Source: Heterodera schachtii | Taxonomy: Eukaryota > Nematoda > Chromadorea > Rhabditida > Heteroderidae | Reading direction: 5' to 3' | DNA length: 64,000 nucleotides | Assembly (NCBI GenBank): GCA_023374025.1 | Contig: SIJG01000158.1 | Span: 1-64,000, forward strand | Shown: piece by piece, positions 58,217-64,000 of the stretch | Numbering within the stretch: position 1 is the stretch's first letter | Layout of the letters: every line of letters begins with the position of its first letter | Notes under the pieces: model-generated | What the model saw: only the letters and a program-made list of their open reading frames with translations | Told to the model about the DNA's origin: nothing | Database searches by the model: none | Translations under genes and position numbers: made by a program

Positions 58217-59632
58217 CGTACACATTTCGAGAAGGATTGAAAAGGGAAAGCAAGGAAATCAGCAGTAAGAGTTTTCTGGAGGATATAAAATTATCTAAAA
58301 TTACCCAATTTTTGTATTTTAAAATCTTTTGTTTTATTTTCTTTTTTTGTATCTTTGGGCTTTTTCGTTTTGATTTTTGTTTTTCTTTTTGCTTCATTTT
58401 TTGTTCTTTTGTTCTATTTACATTGAGTAAATTTTCTCACTTGGATTGGCTTGGCTTGATAAGCAGAGATCGGATTTTGAGGCAAAATCTTATTTTTTGG
58501 GTTCAAATCTTAGAATTTGTTTGTTTTTGTCGCAATATAAAAATCTAAGACCAAATGAATGATGCTTAGAATATTTAATTATTTTTTGAAAACTTATGAT
58601 GTTCCTTTCTTTGGCCAGTGCTTTTCTCAATTAACTCATAAAATTTCAAAAAAGAAACTGAGTCTCAAAAAAGTAAGTGTTATGGAATTCTGAAATCTCA
58701 ACTTTTGAATTTGAAAATTTTGCAAATTTTTTCATTTTTATTCTTTTGAGAATCACAAAGCTTTCGAATGATACTAAGAATAGTAAATTTGGTTGACTTT
58801 CGCAATCTTACGATTTTATTTTTCATTTTGTTACCACTTATGGGACGGAGGGCATAAAAACTTCTGGAAATCAAATATTTATTTTTTCTGCGCTATTTTT
58901 AAAACTTTCTAATGGATGGATGATTCAGCACCGGAGAATTTTTTGAATTAGAAGGTAATTAATTAAAGAGATCACAAAAATTTATTTACAAATTCAGGAT
59001 AATGTTTACATTCAGACTTTGTTCTAAAATAAGCTTTTTTTAAGTTAAAGTTGTTTACCCGCTTTATTTTTTGGTGGAAATGGCTTCACTAACTCCAAAT
59101 ATAAATTGGCAAAGACGGCAAATAAGATAAAAAACAAATAAAAATGGATAATCTGTGCAATTTGTGCCAAAATGGTCCTTGTGCCATGAAAACGGCTTAA
59201 AAGCAAAGGTTTGTTTAGTTGTCGTTGCAATTGAAGACGTTTTCGGCCTAGGAATTGCTGAAGTGCCATAGGATGACATTGGTTTAGGGTCAGGAAAAAC
59301 GGAAAATGCAATAAAAATGCTTTTTTTTTTGACGCGCTGACATTTTTGGAGACATATTCAAATAAATTTCAAAAAATTTCCACTAAATAAATTTATCAAA
59401 AAATAATCTCCCTCTCCATTAATCTGCCCGTATCTAATTATCTCCCCCCTTTCTGAGGGGGTTGAAAAATAATATACCGGCATATAATTAGAGAAAATAC
59501 GGTATATGAAAGAGAGAAATAAAGAAAAGCGAGAGAAAAGGGAGATAAAGGGGAAGAAAAATGAGACGAGAAGAAACCTAATCATTAATTACTTAAAAAA
59601 CTTTTAATTGTTCTATAGAACATAAAAGGTTA

Positions 59633-59703
59633 GTTGCCCGGTGGGACTCGAACCCACGGCCTTTCCTTACCGTGGAATGCTCTAACCGACTGAGCTACGG
59701 GCC
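59633..59703 (-). tRNA. tRNA-like sequence, mirror copy
   Basis: Inverted copy of 53446-53516 with the same odd anticodon loop and incomplete acceptor stem. Confidence 0.5.
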
Positions 59704-60704
59704 GAGAAGTGTCGCCAAGTAAATAAAAACCCAAGAATTGAGAATTAAAATTATAGAAACAAATATTTTTGAGTCAGGAAATTTTAAACTCTGTTTTTTT
59801 ATTCAAATTAAGACACCCCATTTTTCGGGAATTTAACTAATTCCCGTGAATCTATCGAGCTGAAATTCTAATTCTACATATTTTTTTTATTGCATCTCGG
59901 TCATTAAACTTTTCTATTCTCTGTCAATTTTTTCAGCCTCTTTTCCCGACCATGCCAAAATTGGAAATTGGCCCACTAACTTATCTCGAATTTTTCAGTT
60001 AAAAACAAAGCTGAAATAACAAAACGAAGTTTTTCTGTACGATTTAGACCAGTAGAATACGATTATGGCCTTAAACCTGACCTATCTTTGCCACTTGAGC
60101 TTGTACTGCTTCAACCCCATGCATGAAGTTGAAGCTGTACAGGCTCAGTGAGAACTCAGAGTTCAAATCTAAGGCCATATTCGAATTCAATTGGGTGATT
60201 TACCCAGCTTAATAAAATTTGGAGCTTCCAAGGTTACTTCTAAAAAATTTGTTACTTGATGGTCTTGGAAAATGCCGTTTTTGGAGACCACTTTCAGACT
60301 CGGCCCTCAATAGAAAATGAGGATTTGAGGATTTTTGTGGCTTTTTGAGAAATTTTGAGGATTTTTGAGGCTTTTGGGGAAAATCCTCAGAATCTTTTAA
60401 ATTTTGATAAATTTGGCATAATGTTTTACAATTATTTAATAATTTGGTTTTGTAATAGAGCATCAAAACGTAAACAGAACCAATTTTTTTCCAAAAAACC
60501 ACAAAATTAAGAATTTTTTAATGAAAATCTGCTAAAAATATGGTCAAAATTCTCAATTTTTCCCCCGGCGGCGCCTATCGGCACCGCCGGATTATTTTCT
60601 TAAAATTTCAAAATTTGGCCATTTTTGTGGACAAATCTGTTAACAAATCGCATTAAAAATTACAAAAATTTTCCCGGCTACGCCTATCGGCACCGCCGGC
60701 CCCA

Positions 60705-60830
60705 GCCTAAACGACATTTGCGGCGCCCAGCCTAAACGACATTTGCGGCGCCCAGCCTAAACGACATTTGCGGCGCCCAGCCTAAACGACATTTGCGGCG
60801 CCCAGTCAAAATGAGATTTGCGGCGCCGAC
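60705..60830. repeat. 25-bp tandem repeat, mirror copy
   Basis: Units of GCCCAGCCTAAACGACATTT plus GCGGC, about five, inverted with respect to 52318-52440. Next to it are CCGCCGGATT and CCTATCGGCACCGCC motifs of another dispersed repeat. Confidence 0.85.
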
Positions 60831-61813
60831 ATTTTGTGGTACCCCCATAATTAATGCTCAAAAATTAAATCTCTAACACCCTTTTGTTTTCCTTATGGTC
60901 ATAAGAAATTCTTTCCAAAAGTAATAACGGACCACTGAATGAATTCTTTTTTAAAATTTTTTCAGAAGGGGCTTTCAGAAATCTTTTGAATTTTGCCGAG
61001 TTTATAATTTTTAAGGCTGGGCAGCGACGGGATATTGTAAGGAAGAAGTTAGCTGGACGTTAAAGCAAGTAAAGCGGCGGTAAACAAAAGGCGGATTTGC
61101 CTCAGAACAAAATGGCCGAGTTGCCAAAGGACTGGAATTCCACCCCTGGCTTAACATTTTGCCTATTTGTTTATTAAACGGAGGAATGCATAAAATAAAA
61201 CTTTTTGGCTTGTGGTAATTAATTCTGCGCCGCAAATGTCGTTTTGACTGGGCGCCTCAAATGTCTGTGCCGCAAATGTCAGCGCCGCAAATGTCGGCCA
61301 ATCCCGGAAGGATGGGGCTGGGCACAATTTACGACTTTTGAGCTCTGACGAATGACCAAGGCAGAAGAGAGTACAAACACTAGTTGTCTGGAGTCATTTT
61401 AATGTGGCCACTTTTTATGTCTCTCGAAAAATCGGTCACTGTAGAAAAATATTTTCAAACAGAACTTGAGTTATTAGTAGGGCTATAAATTTATGCTTTT
61501 GCATATTTTTTCTGCGTATACGCTATGAAGAAAGGAGCTCGAAAAAAGCATTTCTACGTTAAAATTTTTTGATTTGGTGAAGGTTTTTAGTGCATATAAA
61601 AGCATATTTTGGGGGTTTTCGAGAATGCATATTTTGCCATTTTTGGGCTTTTAGAGCATATTTTGGTCATTTTTTGGAAATTTGCACAAGAAAAAGGCGA
61701 AAAAAGCGAAAAATACACCCCTAAGGATCGACTTTTTGGGAATTTTAAAAATACACCATTAAAAACCGAAAAATTTTGAACTTTTGTATGAATTTTTTGA
61801 AAAAAATTTGTTA

Positions 61814-62697
61814 GTGGGGGATTTTACTAGAAAATATGACCACGTTTTTAACAACAATTCAAATAGATGGGGCTGGTCAAATTTCATTTCTTTTGCGGTG
61901 AGTGGCATTCAATTAATTAATTAATTGCATTTTTAATTTGAAATGGTAAATTAAGGAATTAATGGATCCAAGCAAAGCATTGTACAACAAAGACGAGGAC
62001 AAAGTCACCTTGGCCATTGATTTTGCATGTGAATAGCGTACACATTTCGAGAAGGATTGAAAAGGGAAAGCAAGGAAATCAGCAGTAAGAGTTTTCTGGA
62101 GGATATAAAATTATCTAAAATTACCCAATTTTTGTATTTTAAAATCTTTTGTTTTATTTTCTTTTTTTGTATCTTTGGGCTTTTTCGTTTTGATTTTTGT
62201 TTTTCTTTTTGCTTCATTTTTTGTTCTTTTGTTCTATTTACATTGAGTAAATTTTCTCACTTGGATTGGCTTGGCTTGATAAGCAGAGATCGGATTTTGA
62301 GGCAAAATCTTGTTTTTTGGGTTCAAATCTTAGAATTTGTTTGTTTTTGTCGCAATATAAAAATCTAAGACCAAATGAATGATGCTTAGAATATTTAATT
62401 ATTTTTTGAAAACTTATGATGTTCCTTTCTTTGGCCAGTGCTTTTCTCAATTAACTCATAAAATTTCAAAAAAGAAACTGAGTCTCAAAAAAGTAAGTGT
62501 TATGGAATTCTGAAATCTCAACTTTTGAATTTGAAAAATTTGCAAATTTTTTCATTTTTATTCTTTTGAGAATCACAAACCTTTCGAATGATACTAAGAA
62601 TAGTAAATTTGGTTGACTTTCGCAATCTTACGATTTTATTTTCCATTTTATTACCACTTATGGGACGGAGGGCATAAAAACTTCTGGAAATCAAATA
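61814..62697 (+). pseudogene. MATH 3' part, direct duplicate of 57996-58878
   Basis: Starts inside the middle MATH exon (61814-61897), continues with a complete last exon 61956-62036 and the 3' flank. Near-identical to the right-arm copy. It ends at TCAAAT, where the next copy begins. Confidence 0.75.
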
Positions 62698-63269
62698 AAA
62701 TATGGGCACAAATCAAAAGGAAAAATGAAAGCACTGACAATGAGAAATGGTTGGGCTTTTTCCTTTTGTGCGATGCTTCTAAAAAAGGTGCTTGACTAAA
62801 TGAAATTTTCCAAGTAAAAATTATTTTCTATATCACTTCTTGGTAGTTGTCTAAGTATGAGATACGGTAAGTTTGAGGACGGACGGACCGGGACTTGAAA
62901 AACTTTTCGTTTAGACATGTGAGGGGGAGGCTTTTTTGGGAAATCAGTTAATTATTTTAATTCTATTAATTTTATCTTTCATTAAGATGGAAATTGGAGC
63001 CGCAAATGTACGGTAACACTTCGAATTGTCTCTCAAAAGAACGGTGTGGGGAATTTTACTAGAAAATTTGACCATGTTTTTAACAACAATTCGAACAATT
63101 GGGGTTTTTTAGATTTCATTTCTTTTGCGGTGAGTGGCATTCAATTAATTAATTAATTGCATTTTTATTTTTGTATTGGCAAATTAAGGAATTAATGGAG
63201 CCAAGCAAAGGGTTATACAACAAAGACGAGGACAAAGTCATCTTGGCCATTGATTTTGCATGTGAATAG
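62698..63269 (+). pseudogene. MATH fragment, third copy
   Basis: Begins in the first MATH exon at KIWAQIKRKNESTDNEKW (62698-62787), then middle exon 62987-63129 (WSRKCTVTLRIVSQKNGVGN ... FISFA) and last exon 63189-63269 (ELMEPSKGLYNKDEDKVILA). All three are open, but the domain lacks its N-terminal strand. More diverged from the other two copies than they are from each other. Confidence 0.7.
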
Positions 63270-64000
63270 CGTAAACATTTTGAGAAGGATTGAAAAGGGA
63301 AAAGAAGGAAATCAGCGGTAAGAGTTTTCTGGAGGGTATAAAATTATCTAAAATTACCCAATTTTTGTATTTTAAAATCTTTTGTTTTATTTTCTTTTTT
63401 TGTATCTTTGGGCTTTTTCGTTTTTTGTTTTCTTTTTGCTTCATTTTTTGTTCTTTTGTTCTATTTACATTGAGTAAATTTACTCACTTGGATTGGCTTG
63501 GCTTGATAAATAGAGCCCAGATTTTGAGGCATATGCTTTTTTTTGCTAATTTTTTACGGGCTCCCGGACAATGCGACAGTGAGGACAATCCGACAAAAGT
63601 GGACAATCCGACAGTATTCTAAAATTTCACAAACAATTTGTCGACATAAATTAGACTATTTCCTAAAAATATATTCGAGTCAAATTCTTGCACAACAAAT
63701 TCCTATCTGTCTTGACTTCTTTAAATTTTGATAAAATAACTTAATTATCTGTTACGATCGGCCTTTCATATGTTGTAGTCCTCATTAAATTTTGCTAATT
63801 TGTAAGCTCTTAATTTTTCTAAACTTTTTTATTTTCAAATTTGTTAACAAGTTTTAGCTAAATATTTTGACTCGGATATATTTTTAGGAAATATTCCGTT
63901 TATGTGCTAAAAATTATTATTTTTTTTAATTTTAATTTATTGTTGGATTGCCAACTTTTGTCGCAAAATTTGAGACCACAACAAAAATGAAAAGAAATAA
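63270..64000. other. 3' flank, then gene-free end of window
   Basis: 63270-63535 is the family 3' flank. From 63540 on the sequence is unrelated, with a short run of GGACAATCCGACA repeats at 63580-63615 and then AT-rich DNA without features I can support. Confidence 0.5.

Larger units (their letters stand above)
56694..61813. repeat. Right arm of the giant palindrome
   Basis: Mirror of 51227-56656. It ends at 61813 (AAATTTGTTA), where the sequence jumps without a break into a direct copy of 57996 onward. Confidence 0.9.

Noticed and set aside
51227..61813. Inverted terminal repeats of a large virus-like DNA transposon
   Set aside because: No polymerase, integrase or capsid-like ORF lies in or between the arms, and the spacer is only 37 bp.

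Overview
The window reads as AT-rich nuclear DNA of a nematode. A tylenchid plant parasite such as a root-knot or cyst nematode is my best guess, not proven. The evidence is short exons split by introns with TTTAG/TTTAAG-type acceptors, a large local family of BTB-BACK-MATH genes (an expansion style well known in nematodes), dense foldback and MITE-like repeats, and no prokaryotic signals. Almost every real gene is multi-exon, so long single ORFs are few and most are shadows. I rebuilt gene models by matching exon borders, phases and paralogous copies.

Layout. 0.4-3.8 kb (minus): relics of BACK and MATH exons, then an apparently intact gene made of a signal-peptide exon spliced to one MATH domain, with an unrelated SGNH-hydrolase-like ORF on the opposite strand of its intron. 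6.2-12.4 kb (plus): the best gene of the window, an 11-exon model of 593 aa with signal peptide, BTB, BACK and two MATH domains. 14.9-19.9 kb (plus): a sister gene with a chimeric extra MATH exon and one internal stop. 21.7-25.0 kb: a cytosolic-type BTB-BACK-MATH copy (minus, one frameshift) and an inverted BACK-only fragment (plus). 25.3-26.6 kb: a four-exon gene that resembles a retropepsin fold without its catalytic Asp. 28.7-32.7 kb and 33.5-35.7 kb (minus): two more BTB-BACK-MATH genes, the first broken, the second open throughout but needing an unseen first exon. 38.4-40.5 kb (plus): a complete six-exon divergent 14-3-3 gene. 41.3-44.1 kb (minus): a BTB-BACK-MATH copy that is a segmental duplicate of the 22-24 kb gene. 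45.5-49.8 kb (plus): decayed BACK-MATH relics. 51.2-61.8 kb: a giant palindrome with arms of about 5 kb and a 37-bp spacer, carrying MATH genes, tRNA-like sequences, signal-exon relics and tandem repeats in mirror image. Its right edge runs into further direct copies of the MATH 3' end to 63.5 kb.

How it fits together. BTB-BACK proteins with a MATH substrate-binding domain are known elsewhere as CUL3 ubiquitin-ligase adaptors. Here the family is amplified and some copies start with a separate phase-1 exon coding for a classical secretion signal. Because BTB exon 2 and the first MATH exon are both entered in phase 1, this signal exon can be joined to either module, and the sequence shows both arrangements. 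A secreted adaptor family, for example host-directed effectors, is therefore the main hypothesis of this report; it is inference. Two splice oddities mark the family: a GC-AG intron kept in all six BTB copies, and mutually exclusive non-AG acceptors in the BACK exons.
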